Positions 49,573-61,343 of a DNA stretch of 64,000 bases are shown in pieces (positions within the stretch are counted from its first letter, which is position 1; each line of letters opens with the position of its first letter). The stretch is taken from assembly GCA_964304625.1 (NCBI GenBank), contig OZ199838.1, positions 9,362,001 through 9,426,000 on the forward strand, read 5' to 3'. The DNA comes from Kudoa neothunni (taxonomy: Eukaryota > Cnidaria). Made by a program: the position numbers and the translations under genes. The notes beneath the pieces are model-generated. The model saw nothing but the letters and a program-made list of their open reading frames with translations, had not been told where the DNA came from and ran no database searches.

Positions 49573-49931
49573 CGTTGTTTATTTTTCGTTTTGAGCCTTA
49601 ATGTTAAAACTTTCCTCAATTTTAATCTATATTTTTAAAAATATTTTATTATACTAATAAAATAAATTTTTATCAATTTAGTAAAACTGTTTCTTCAGTC
49701 TTATAGTTATCGTTCGAAGGGGGTCAGCTTTGCTAATCCCAACAGCAAGTATTATTATCTATTTTATTACATGAAAATATAAAACCCAACACTTTCATAA
49801 TTTTTGAATGATCACATTGATTTTCATCTAATAATGTGACAAATTTTGTCTTGCAGAAATATGTAATAACGGAGAAATTCGCTAATTAACACAATGATGC
49901 CATATGGCGTCACTAGGCACGAAAGGGTTAA
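49573..49931 (-). repeat. 5' end region of piggyBac P5
   Basis: On the minus strand from 49931: TTAACCCTTTCGTGCC, then TAGTGACGCCATATGGCATC (palindrome with one mismatch at 49896-49911), then about 320 bp of AT-rich leader, then the perfect palindrome GATGCCATATGGCATC again at 49558-49573, overlapping the first codons of the open frame. The TTAACCC start is the expected piggyBac terminus. Confidence 0.75.
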
Positions 49932-50993
49932 TATAACGAGGTTCTGTTTCCCAAATCAATTTAATTATCTTTAAAAAAAACTGATCAAATTTGTATTTGG
50001 TAATGAAATATGAAATTATGACATGAGGTAACATATCTCAAAAATTCCAGTAAATCAAGGTAAAGATCGTAATTGCTTATATTCAATGCCTCATATTTTT
50101 CTTCGCTTAAAATTTATTATTAATTTCATATCTAAGCTCTTTTTGGTAATGGTAAAGTATGCGCCACCTAAAAACGCCCGCTTGTGCATGTTTTTCGAAT
50201 ATCTTTTTTTCATGATTGTCCATAATGAAACAAAAGAATACGGATAGATAAAATTTAGCTTAGAATAATATCTTCTAAATTTTAAGAATTTATCATCCAA
50301 ACGCTGGCGGGCACACATGCAATCATCTTTTTTTTCAATAAACATTGAATTGTTGTCTAATTTGTTTTGATAATCACTCATAAGTTGGTTATTCTTCATA
50401 TTTTTTAGCATATAAACAAATTTTACAATATCAGATTTATCTATACATGTTTTTTTTGGTTTTAATTGTGAATAGTTTAAAAACGAGGACAACCACGTGC
50501 TCTCAAAATACATTTTCTTAATATTCTTAGGGTTGATGAGTTTTTTAAAAATAAATAAACACTATATTTTAGATAAACATATAATTTCAATAGGTAAATA
50601 ATTAAAGGTTGATTATATGAAGTTATTACTTTATTAGAGGAATTTTTACGTGTGTCTTTAGTATAACATTCGATAATCGTAAAAATGTTCTTATAAAAAT
50701 TCAAAAAATTATTTCTATACATTTATTATTTTTAGTCAATTATATGTGTATCGATCAAAATAATAACATTTGTTAAGATATTGAGTTTACACTTAGTAAT
50801 ATTTTTAATTCGTATATTGGCCCGAATTTGTTGTTACTAAATTTTGACATACACAAAAACTTACAAAACAATAAAAATATATTTACTCTATAAAATTTTT
50901 TCAAAGTCTTCCCAAATATTTTAGAAGAATAGACTGACTGTCAAAATTTTCTCATTGGTTAATGTGGTAGAAAATGGAAAACTCATGTCGTCT
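49932..50993. other. Spacer with an unassigned 140-codon frame
   Basis: The minus-strand frame 50513-50091 (KSDIVKFVYMLKNMKNNQLM, RQRLDDKFLKFRRYYSKLNF, basic tail) is longer than most chance frames here but has no family motif, no clear promoter and no certain upstream exon. A second frame, 50722-50477, overlaps its start. The block lies inside the presumed ends of P4, so it may be cargo, a decayed gene or chance. Confidence 0.3.
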
Positions 50994-51031
50994 GGGGTTC
51001 AAAAGACCCCAATTATACCTTAGAGGGTTGA
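50994..51031 (-). repeat. piggyBac-type end with inset palindrome (P4 right)
   Basis: GGGGTTCAAAAGACCCC (50994-51010), then AATTATACCTTAGAGGGTTGA. It is the inverted partner of 41691-41730. The terminal TTAA appears as TTGA. Confidence 0.55.
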
Positions 51032-51439
51032 TCAATTTTCCCATTATAATACTATTTTTCTCTGTTTTATTTTTTAATATTAAAATTATCAATATTTTAG
51101 GTGTTTTTTTCTAAATTTTTTTGAATTTGGTGAATTTTAAATAGCTTTAATGGAGGATCATTGTATTAATATTGCATTATTTTTAGATAAACTTAATGTC
51201 ATTTTACTAAATAACTGATAACATAGAATTATCAATAAGTGAACCTGTTTTCTAGTTTCCATGGCACCATACTTGCTGTTTCTGGGCGATTTTTGTAAAT
51301 CGTACCAAATAATGTAATAGAAACGTACCAATTCTTACCAAAAAATTGTACCATATTTTATAAATAGTACAAAAATTAGGTTTTGGCAACATAATATTAA
51401 TCGAAACAGATAAAATTATTGATAGGATCTATTTACATA
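51032..51439. other. Intergenic
   Basis: AT-rich. Probably includes the lost right end of the hAT copy that follows. Nothing else seen. Confidence 0.35.
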
Positions 51440-51919
51440 TTAAAACGTTAATTCACTATCACTGTCCTCCTCGGTATATAAGTTTATATTTTCCATCATT
51501 TTAGTTATTTGGTCAGATTTATTCCATCTCACGCAAGTGGCATCTCTCAATAAACATTCAGAATATAGGAGAGCATTTATTGTTTCATCTTCCAATAAAT
51601 CTCTGTTTTTTAACTTTGATGTTATTCACTAACGAAGTTAATCTTTCTGCATATCCAGACGAATGAGCCAAAGCAATAATAACAGTATTAAATTTGGCAC
51701 TAATGGATACTTAGACGTTTCTCCACTTCTTTGATTCAAGATCACATACCAGAATTTCTTGGAGTGTTTTGCAACGATATCATCATTATTATACAGACTA
51801 CGTTCTATCTGTTCAATCTCCAAATTTAAATACTCGTCTTCAGCAATTATATTTGGAAATCTCATTGACATTTGCAGAATGTATTGCTCCAAACAATTGT
51901 AAAGACATAAACTTTGCAA
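51440..51919 (-). pseudogene. hAT transposase C-terminal fragment
   Basis: Minus strand. EDEYLNLEIEQIERSLYNND and KHSKKFWYVILNQRSGETSK are followed, after one frameshift near 51680, by IIALAHSSGYAERLTSLVNN (the L-x-H-S-x-x-x-E-R-x-F-S dimerisation motif), IKVKNRDLLEDETINALL, and an acidic tail ending at 51440. The fold and order match the end of a hAT transposase of the K-T-K-x-R-N-x-L type. The N-terminal two thirds are not recognisable to the right. Confidence 0.65.
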
Positions 51920-52639
51920 CGGTCAAAAACCTTTGAAATATCTATTTCATCAGTAATAAATGGAGATCCAGAGCTTTGCCAAGTAAATAAACAAGATCTT
52001 GGGTACTTATTCCAGTGCATTTTCATTCTAAAAAGATTCTACTTTCAGTCCACAATAAAACTTATACGGAGGAATATAACAGGAGGGGTCCCTAAAATAT
52101 TTTCTCCAGAAGGTGTTATTTTCGATCAGACTTCTTCTCAATAAATAATTAAGGTCACTTTAATGATATTTTAAGAAGAAGTGCTTAGCTTAAGAACTCT
52201 AAAACTCTCAACTTGTAATTCAACATTAAATTTATTTATTATGATTAAAGAGGAAACTCAAAAAGCAGTAAATTTTATTTACGGGTTAGGAGAGAGGTGT
52301 ATATATTCTAGGTGTGGGTTCAGTACTATTTTCTGGTGTTCCAACCTCGAGAAACGTTGCAAAAACCGTCCATTCTCCCAATATTCTCTTAACAACTTGC
52401 CCAAAAGACAGTTATCTTGTGCAACAGAGATACAGTATCTTCTGCGGGTCCACGCAAAATAATTTGTGTAATTCATTATATTCATTTTGAGCTTTTTGAG
52501 AGATATGAGTGGATACTTCTCACCAAGTCCTTAACACAGTTCATTATGTGGCATGTTTTTATAATAATTCTATATCGAAACTTATTGACTTTAAAACGTA
52601 CCAACTTTCGCAACCCTGACTTCACTCACATATGTGCGC
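51920..52639. other. Intergenic with unassigned open stretch
   Basis: Upstream of the mS38 gene. A plus-strand stretch (52306-52485, after an acceptor-like ATATTCTAG) can read VLFSGVPTSRNVAKTVHSPN and on to a stop. I cannot match it to a family and no phase-compatible upstream exon was found. Confidence 0.3.
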
Positions 52640-53083
52640 ATGCGTTATTGGAAAGTCATGTTTAAACTTTTGGTCAGTAACAGATGGTTCCTTTGTTCTT
52701 CTCAATTAGGTTCAAGTAAAAATATGAATGAAATAAATATTATTTTTTAAAATTTTATAGATTTCTTCCCCAAACCCTTACCGACTACTGACTTTTCTAG
52801 AAGTATCACCACACCCTTCCGTTCAATTCTATTAACTCGTCATAAAAAAATGAAAAAGCATAAAAAAAGAAAACGATTTAAACGAGTGCGTTACACTGCT
52901 GAGTACCGCGCCAAGGTACAGGGCGAAGGATATAGAAAGGAACAAGAATATTTGAAAAATCGAGAAATTGTGCTCAAAGAACTGGAGCAGATGGATATTA
53001 TTGATCCAAGTTATCGATATACCGATTACGTGCAATATCATCTTGGTGCTTATTTCGATGATAAAAAACATAACACTAGCTAA
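52640..53083 (+). CDS. AURKAIP1: Mitochondrial ribosomal protein mS38 (AURKAIP1 family)
   Basis: mS38 is a small, very basic protein of the mitochondrial small ribosomal subunit. Exons: 52640-52709 and 52761-53083. The 51-nt intron has GTTCAA/TTATAG ends and splicing gives a single frame of 130 aa. The N-terminus (MRYWKVMFKLLVSNRWFLCS) looks like a mitochondrial presequence; Met7 is an alternative start. The family core is RSILLTRHKKMKKHKKRKRF followed by KRVRYTAEYRAKVQGEG, the conserved K-x-R-R-x-K-M-x-K-H-K-x-x-K block of the DUF1713/AURKAIP1-Cox24 family. A charged helical tail ends FDDKKHNTS. An AATAAA signal lies about 50 nt after the stop. Intact. The family call rests on the short basic core. 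Confidence 0.82.
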
Positions 53084-53508
53084 TTAAGAATTTTTTAAGA
53101 CTATTTTATTGTTTGTAAATGTGGGTGTTTGAATAAAAGGCTGTGTTGCGCGAATACAGATTAACATTGTAATATTTTTATTATCTGGCATATAAAGCAC
53201 TCAAAATAAAACCACTTTGTGTCTGAAAAAGATAGTATAAAATTCTACAATAAATCTTTGATGGGAGCAGTCAAAATTTAACCATATAAAGTTCATAATT
53301 ACAGTCTGAAAATTTTTCAGCTCTAAACGAGCTCAAAGAGTTTTTATCGCGAGGAAAAAATTCATTCAAAAAAATATTAAGCCGGAATTTTAATAATCAG
53401 TTAGTTTCTAAGTTATTTTATCTGTGGTGATAATAGTCTTTTCAAAGAAGGGCATTATACTGATCTGAAACAATAGCCATTGTCATTCTTCCCGCGTTAC
53501 ATTTGCAC
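53084..53508. other. Intergenic
   Basis: mS38 3' UTR with AATAAA at about 53134, then AT-rich spacer. Nothing else seen. Confidence 0.4.
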
Positions 53509-55210
53509 TTAACCTTCCGAGCGTTTCAAAATCGACTATACATTTAGTGCCTTTGGGGTCTATTAGACCCCACTTTTTTATTTAATATTATGAATTTAAA
53601 TAATTTTAAAAAATTCTATCGACAAAATCGCACAATATTGGCAAAAAACATGACTGGCGAAGTTTTACGATACCGCCGAATAATGTCAATAACTATATAT
53701 TCTTGTAAAATAAATTTTTACGAATATTATTTAACAAGAACTTTCAGATATACTGAAAATAATGTGTTATAAATTATCTCATATAATTAATTAGATTAAA
53801 ACTTTATGCCACAGCAAAATAGTTATCAACAAAATGGACTAAAAAGATCTCCAATGTTCAACTTAAACATACAAATCAATGTAAAAGTTAAAATTTGCAT
53901 TCTGCGACCTTCCCTATTATTATCTGTGAGTTTAGGGGAACGGTAATATCGTTATTTATATCAGATCTACAATAAAATTGATGCTTTGCCTTTAATTAAC
54001 AATTTATCATGTAATCCAGACATTTATTTGTGACCAATGAACTGTTAAAACAAGCACGTTCGGAATGTTCTTCACAGCAATGTTTCTTACACACAACACG
54101 AACACATTGTCTTCCGATCACTGCTTCTTGGGCTTACAACACATTGTTTACGGGATTTTTCGGAACAATATCGGTGCTATTTGGATTTCCTGCTCTTGAT
54201 TTAGTTAGAAATTTAGCGCCAAGGAACGGAACGTGCCAGCAAGATTCTCTAAAAATTAAGCTCTTTTGATTTTTCCACTATTGAATATGATTTTGTATAC
54301 GCAAAACGCGTTTAAGAGATTTATGTCGATATTATAAAAAATAACTGCTCACCAGCGTATGGAATATTTTTTTAAGCCTGTGGAGGTCAAGATCCGATCA
54401 ATCGTGAAAATAGCTCATCTAATTTTGTTATAATAACTGGTGTTACTTGGCTTCTTTTCTCCATCATCCAGTATATTTGTATAAGCTGTGGAATTGGCTT
54501 AAATTAACAAATCCTTATTATTTTAATGATTTAAGAGGGCAGAATTTTCTTTTCATTATACGTGGAACATTCCCCTTATTAGCTCCAAGTGTTCTAACCA
54601 TGGTAAGAACCATTTACAATAGCTGAAAGCTCTTTGCAACAATGATTATAAGATTATAATAATGAAAGTCAAACATATTGGCATTACACGCAACATTTCT
54701 GTAAAGATTGCCAACCAAAAAATCCGTTATATGAAAGATTCTCTGAGCTGCAACATTCGTAAGATCAGGGACTTTACTACAAAAGTTTTCTTTTAGTATT
54801 TTGGAGGTTTTTAAAACTTCTGTAGCCCAGATAAGGTTATTTTCATCATATTCACTTAAGTTGGAATTATAATCGGTGAAATATATTTCGTTTAAGATCT
54901 CAATGAAGACAAATTTCCGTAATATGCGCGGTTCGCGTATAGTTGTATTAACTCGCTGTCAAGTATATCTAATTTTTCTCTTTATTTTGTCGATACATTT
55001 TGTTAATATTCTCAATTCCATTTTATTATAATTTTATCCATAAAATTATACAATAACGATAGTTCAAAACTTATTTTTAAGGCATACAGTGTAAGAAATT
55101 TTGTAAGAATAGATCGAGTTCTAAAACATTTAGAAGATTGGAAGGGGGTAAAAACTAACCTTTAATATGACTTATGGTCTAATAGACCCCAAAAACACTT
55201 GGAAAGTTAA
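53509..55210 (-). pseudogene. piggyBac element, badly decayed, copy P6
   Basis: TTAA-bounded, 1.70 kb. The left end is TTAACCTTCCGAGCG (53509 on), with the palindrome GGGGTCTATTAGACCCC at 53555-53571. The right end on the other strand is TTAACTTTCCAAGTG, with GGGGTCTATTAGACC at 55190-55176. The same palindrome core at both ends ties them together. On the minus strand only scraps of transposase remain: LVRTLGANKGNVPRI (about 54600, the T-x-R-x-N-R-K-G-x-P block) and RQCVRVVCKKHCCEEHSERA (about 54120-54060, the Cys-rich C-terminal finger). Coding is beyond reading elsewhere. Confidence 0.7.
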
Positions 55211-55552
55211 ATATAAGTGTATATTGCAATATATTATATGCTAGAAACACAGGGAATCGGTTTGGGCGAAATAATAAAATGTATAGGCGAGTTATTATCT
55301 TAAATTTTTTATTTTGCAATTATATTAGCCAAGCCATTTATTATAAAGAATTTATTTCATTATCTGAGTTAAAATCTTATGTGATTTTTTTCACAGATTT
55401 TAATCATAATTATATTTAAAAATTGCAATCATAAACTCAAGTGTATATCCAAATAGATAACCCTGTAATGAATAAATGAAAATGCGATTATAGACTTTTT
55501 CGATACGTAATATGTGCAAAATACTACACCATTCTAATAACAAATTTACACA
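55211..55552. other. Intergenic, SAMD8 3' side
   Basis: AT-rich. Probably includes the SAMD8 3' UTR. Nothing else seen. Confidence 0.4.
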
Positions 55553-58500
55553 TTAATTTAATTTTTTAACAAAATAATTATTTGACAAGGTGGTAAAATA
55601 GTTTTTGATGCGATAAAAAATTTTAATTGGATTCTCATATTCGTTATGAATGTAGGCATTTTCAAACGGATACTCCAAGTAGTAGAAGATAGGATGCCAT
55701 AGTTTTGCCTTCCTTCGATTGAAATTGATTGCGGATGCTAACGTGTGGTAGTAGTGAAATATTCTTGTGGCAATATACACCGCGCACACTACATCAATTG
55801 AATAGTGTTCATGGCCAGCCAGTATGAAAAATAGAGCAAACCCCCACATAACACAAGCTGAATTATGTAACATGTATATTCTTGATGAGGAATCTACATA
55901 TAGAAAAGAAATGTGGATATAATTTGTGATTTGTATCTATAGTTTGTTACATTCAGTGATAAACATCAGCAGTACAGTAATATATGAGCTGTGCCCACTG
56001 AACATATAATCACCACAGGTACGGAGGCCATTCAAACTCAATCCCCCACCCTTCATTATTTCCCATGCACGTTTAAGTATATTCATAAAACCAGTGTAAT
56101 CCTTAAAAAAATAAGCAAGCAGATACCCAATCAAATCATTTACATCCGGCCTGCAATCCAAATGTTTGCCTGGTACGCTGAGTGTGGTGACCGTGAGGGT
56201 GACACTTCTCATACCAAATATGGTTCCACAAATAGCAAAGAATCGTTTTAGCACAATCAGCCGATGCTTATGAAAGAGTACTACCATAAAAAATTGGAAC
56301 ATCATCACCATTATGAGTATTTCGCAGGCTTCAAAAGCCCACGTTATCAATGGAAGAATATCAAGAATTATATCAGGTAGAGGAGGATATTGAGTCATAT
56401 CTGGAACCCGGTTGTGAGAAAATGCCATGGTTAAGCATGACAAAAAACACCCGCACAAATAATACAAAAAGCTAATGAAACATTTCCATACTTCACTAGA
56501 GTTGTCGGCATTATCATTCTAAATAAGTAATAGATATTAAAATTATGTATCAATAATTATTAGCTTATGGGAATTAAATGTCGATAATATATATCAATCT
56601 TGATCTTTTTAACCTTAACTAATTTATTTAAGTATACATTATTGAAGCGAAAGTTAAATAGTATGTTTTGACTATTCATTTATTTTTATTGATGTTAAAT
56701 AAAACAAGTTAATAAACTATTACACATTTTATTTTACAGGTGATAACTTAAATTCTCAATAAAACATAACACGACTTCTATTATTCTATGATTTTAATCT
56801 AAAATCATTTTCAATGATTAAAAAGCTTACATATATCAATTATTATTATAAAATATTAAAATCAAAATCTATTATTTAATTATTGATTAAAATATCATCA
56901 AAACGCGCACCAAAAATTCATTATTATTCCAAAAATTCTAATTATCCAGTGCTAAATTAACTTCTAATGGAGCTGCTAATATTTATTCTTATTACAACCA
57001 ACTACCTCCCAATGTTGAGTAATAAGTAATATGTGACATACTTCTCATGTATTTCTGTAAATATAATTTGCCCCCTCCTATGCACACCTGTCTAATACCT
57101 CATAAACTATAAATCACCAACGTTATTATTAAATACTTAACAGAATTTAACCGATCATTACAATCTTTCATTGCTATTATGGTTCATTAGTAATTAATTG
57201 ATTAAATTGAACGAAAATATATAATCTACTTATATGTATATCACCGTAGTCATAAATTTATCATTATCTTAAAGTATTTCGTTTCTTGTCTGAAAAATCC
57301 TTTCTCCACCTCTAATTTTTAAACGACTGCACATTAAAAATCAACCCTACTAATACCTCATTTTGTATTAAAAATTAAAATAATTTGCATACTTTTAAGT
57401 ATTAAAATTATTTTATCCCTTTATATAAAGTTGATAAAAAACTATATCGTAATAAAAATTAATGATTTATCTTATCAATAGATGATATAATTATTTTACA
57501 TTAATATATATACTTTAAGGAAAGATTACAACAATTCATAATAATAATCGTATCTATATTTTCATAGTTATGTACGATAACGCGTTTACCCTGGATTTAT
57601 CTGTTCTACTTCATGCAAAGCAGAGCATAATGCCGACTGCCAATCCGTGTTCCATGTAAAAAGCGTCATTTGTCGTTTATTATATTAATTTAAAATACAG
57701 AAGGCAACCGATATTACGTACTTTCATCGATACGACGTATTCAGAGTTTATATTGGGTGAAACGTTTTATAATATTTTTATGATTGTAATAAGAAAAAAG
57801 CCTTAAAAATGTTTTTGAATTAAATTAGGAAATTATCAATCTCTATGTCACGCGACTAACTGATAATACGCACTTTTTTCAGCCAAACCACGTAGATTAA
57901 ATTGTTTTTATTGGAAACGAGGAAAAATTTTTAATTCTGACGGTTGAATTATTGGGGGAATAGAATAAGTTTTTTAAGATATCTATCAAAAAATGATCAT
58001 TTCCATGAAAATGAAAATAGAATAAATTTAATTTCAGGAAATTGTTGGTTACCAATTAAAGAATGTCATAGATGCACATAAATAAAGATTTTAGGGTAAA
58101 AATATAAAGAAAATTTTTTCATATTGCATTAAAAAATAAATAAGAAATAAAATAGTACTTATAATTTTTAGGAACTGACCATTCACTAAATTTTACCCCA
58201 ATGTAAAAGGATATAAATATTATATCAATAAATATGATTAAAACAAATTGTAATAATATTTTTTTGTTATTCTAATTGAATAATTTGAGCAATATCCATG
58301 CCGAAAAATAAAGAAAACAAACAAAATTACATGCGCATGCATATTGGGTGCATATTATCGGTTGCCTACTGTAATTGTGTTTAAAAAAATATTTCATATA
58401 TAATAACATCATTTTAATGCGAAGCGGATCATCAAAGAATCCGACGTCTGCAAAAAAAATATTCAGGCGTCTCAAATTTTAAACATCTATTATTATATAC

Positions 58501-59520
58501 TTTAATTCTGTCTAATTATTAAAGAAAAAAATTCATATAACTAGCATCTAATTTAAAACGCCCAAATTTTCTCTAGCCAAAGAATATAAGTAACGATAAA
58601 TAACGGAATCAAATAAACTATTTTAATATATAGTATACTGTGAAATCCAAGAAGGAAACATCGGAAGATTGTTCGAACAAATTCTCTGATTAATGCGACT
58701 CGTGCGTTTAAAAAATTGGTTCAATCTTATTTCGTTAATACCAAATCCAGACAATTTTAGCTTATAATGTTACTAACACCAGTTTGTCATACACATGACA
58801 ACCATCTCACCCAACAATATTTAACCGAAAAAATATTGATATTTTTATCATAACGATGAGCAGCGCTCGTTCAAAAGTATTACCTTGTAACCTCTTTCAA
58901 TCATTGTTCGTTCGGCCGGTAGCCGGGAACTACCAAACGTTTTACCAACAGAATTTTTCCGTGGAAGGATTCTAGTTATGGTGCCTGGAGTATCTTTGTT
59001 ACGAATCTGACCGTTGCCGAAATAATCATCGTCACTATTGCTACAAAAACTTGAATCACTCTCATAGTATTGTTGTCCGATCGTGCAACTCTCCATCTAT
59101 AGGTAGATTTATGGTAGAAATGAGATATTGAATGAGATGGTTCTGTAAACTATGACGAAAAATCACTTGATTAAAGAACTCATTATTTGATGATTCCTTC
59201 AGCGATCGTTCATTATCCCTCATCATCAACGATTTCACCACGGAACAATTTCGAGAATGACAGTTTTTATGATGAAGCAAATTCAACATTCGAATCTTGT
59301 ACATAAAATGTTTTATTTGTTTTAAGGAAAATTTTCCATCAGACAAATCTTTCAGATCTTCCGTTGTTAGCGATAGTAGAGTAAGTCCATCTATGGAGTC
59401 ATCATTTTTCAATAATTGTTCAGCAGCATCGTTTAGACCTTGCTGATTTAACCAATTAACAACATCTAAACAATTCCACTCGAGAACACAATTTTGGGAA
59501 TTTTCTTCAAAATTGTACAT
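55553..59520 (-). CDS. SAMD8: SAMD8/SMSr, sphingomyelin-synthase-related enzyme
   Basis: ER multi-pass enzyme that makes ceramide phosphoethanolamine and senses ceramide. Exons: 59520-59167, 59096-58884, 56518-55951, 55893-55553; introns 70, 2365 and 57 nt; 491 aa (human about 415). The N-terminal SAM domain covers residues 12-80 (WNCLDVVNWLNQQGL, SIDGLTLLSLTTEDLKDL). A Ser/Asp-rich linker of about 110 residues follows. The membrane part starts with NRVPDMTQYPPLPDIILD, a near-invariant SMS-family block, then KHRLIVLKRFF and LSVPGKHLDC. Lipid-phosphatase-like catalytic residues are all present: RTCGDYMFSGHS (His365) and GHEHYSIDV (His408, Asp412). The SGH and HEH motifs sit on different exons. 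It looks intact. The start is the first Met before the SAM domain. Confidence 0.95.
56519..58883. other. Large SAMD8 intron 2, no feature recognised
   Basis: This 2365-nt stretch is the second intron of SAMD8, about forty times longer than most introns here. I found no transposase motif, tRNA or open frame with coding character in it. Confidence 0.5.
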
Positions 59521-60626
59521 GTCGTGTGTTTATGTAGGTTCGCTCGGGTTAATTGAGGGCGTGGCGTTTAATGTTAAGTGCATGCGCTCGATTGGTAGTT
59601 CTGTATAATGTTTGGTGGTAGTCTCAGCCTCAGCTCTTTTTTCTAGATAATTCAATCGCAAAAGAATATTAATCTAATTGTTATCCCTATTTTCTCATTT
59701 TCGTTGTCTGAGATAACATATAGGCGATGGTTTATTCTTATTTTCTAATAATAGGAGCCTATTGGTGAATGTGTTGAACTTCAAACTTCACAACAAATTC
59801 TTATATGAAATACTCCTGGGAACAGACATGATTAGTAGAATAATATAGATCCTGTGTTCACTCCCTAGGGATAAAATTTGAATTTATTGTGTTTGAATTG
59901 TTTGGGTCGTAGAAGTGTTTGATGATATTGTCTAGTTTATTACACCTAACAAGGTTGTTTAAAATAATATCTTTTAATGAATTATCACTGATTTCAACAG
60001 GTAACACATCTTTTTCACTTTCTAGAATCTTCACGTAAATTTATTGAAAACGTTAAGTTTCTTCGAAACTCAGTAGAATCTTTTTCAAATATCATTTATT
60101 AGAATACATTATTTTGAAATAACATTAAATTCTAAATGTCTATAATGAGAGGATGATTCGTTTCTCATACGTTTGGCGGACTCAATATTATGCGTGCGCG
60201 CGGAAAATTAATTTGGAATTATTTTTAACTGTAAATAAAATTACATAACGAGTATTTTCTGCTTCTACTTAATTTTTTTAGACAGTGGCTATTTTTAGGA
60301 TAACTGGTATCTATTTAATTTATTCTTATATTTTTTTTTCGACTTCAAAATTGTATCAACATATTTTCCACCCACATGATATCTTATTTTTATTCTAAAA
60401 TTTTATATCGTAGTTTGGGTGTTAAGCCATTTAAGTTTTCAATAATAGATATCTTCCAATTTTTAAGTAATAAAAGTATTTAATGAGAAAAATTGGTTTA
60501 GGAATAAGAATTTTTCAACAATAATAGAATCAAATTAATAATACAATTTAAATGTGTATTGGTGGATAAATACAATATTAGGTTTTCCTCAAAATTAATG
60601 GCTATAATATTCGCTTTTATACCTTA
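59521..60626. other. Intergenic with an unassigned minus-strand open stretch
   Basis: SAMD8 promoter side (right of 59520). At about 60110-59862 on the minus strand two open stretches in different frames look coding-like: FEKDSTEFRRNLTFSINLRE, and ILESEKDVLPVEISDNSLKD continuing to LVRCNKLDNIIKHFYD and a stop. No family recognised; possibly a decayed transposase. Confidence 0.35.
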
Positions 60627-61343
60627 CTAGCGCAAAAGCCCCGCTTCGCATGGGCTTCCTTGCCTGGTCACGCAGACTAAAGCCTTTTGAGTAGGCCATG
60701 GTCATTTGAAGTTCAAAATAAATTCAGAGTATTTAGATAAATAGTACAAAGATTACCCAATTAACTGATGATTTATTTAACTCATTTGGCGCACGAACCT
60801 TATTTAATAGTTTTTAAAAACGAATAAACACTACTGAGCGTTTGAATTTCTCATATAGAGCTCCTAAAATATCGATTTTCTCCTTGTTGTTTGCAGTAAT
60901 CTCTAAATCATACCATATGAATAGGACTAATCCTGTTAAACATCAACAAATGAATTCCGCATTAATGCTTGGCTACATAAACTAATATTACCTTTCTCAT
61001 TTGAACTAATTCAATTACCAAGTTACTTTTCAATAATTTTGAAGTAAAATAAAAACTATGGTACATTTAAAATTAACTTTTTATAACTTTAACGAAATGA
61101 CCTATATGTCAGCATAAATCCTAAAAATCATACCACTCATATCACGTGAAAATATTTTTAGTCATTGCAGGATACAAACCTTTTATAATTTTGTACATAT
61201 TTTTCTGTGTTAAAATAAAATTTTATCTTTCTATATGTGTGCTCAAATGGGAGCATATGTCTCTCTATCAAGAAAGAAAAATGCGTACACACTGATACTG
61301 ACACACACACACGGATTACCGGTTTACTTTATATATATATAGA
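60627..61343 (-). mobile_element. Helitron-like element, copy C
   Basis: Read on the minus strand: starts TC at 61343 with TATATATATATAAA, then a GTGTGTGTGTCAG microsatellite, and ends AAGCGGGGCTTTTGCGCTAG at 60627, a short AAGC/GCTT hairpin followed by CTAG, with T as the next base. It shares the 5' design and the GAGAGAC motif with copies A and B, but its interior and 3' end differ, so it is a related subfamily. Confidence 0.55.
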
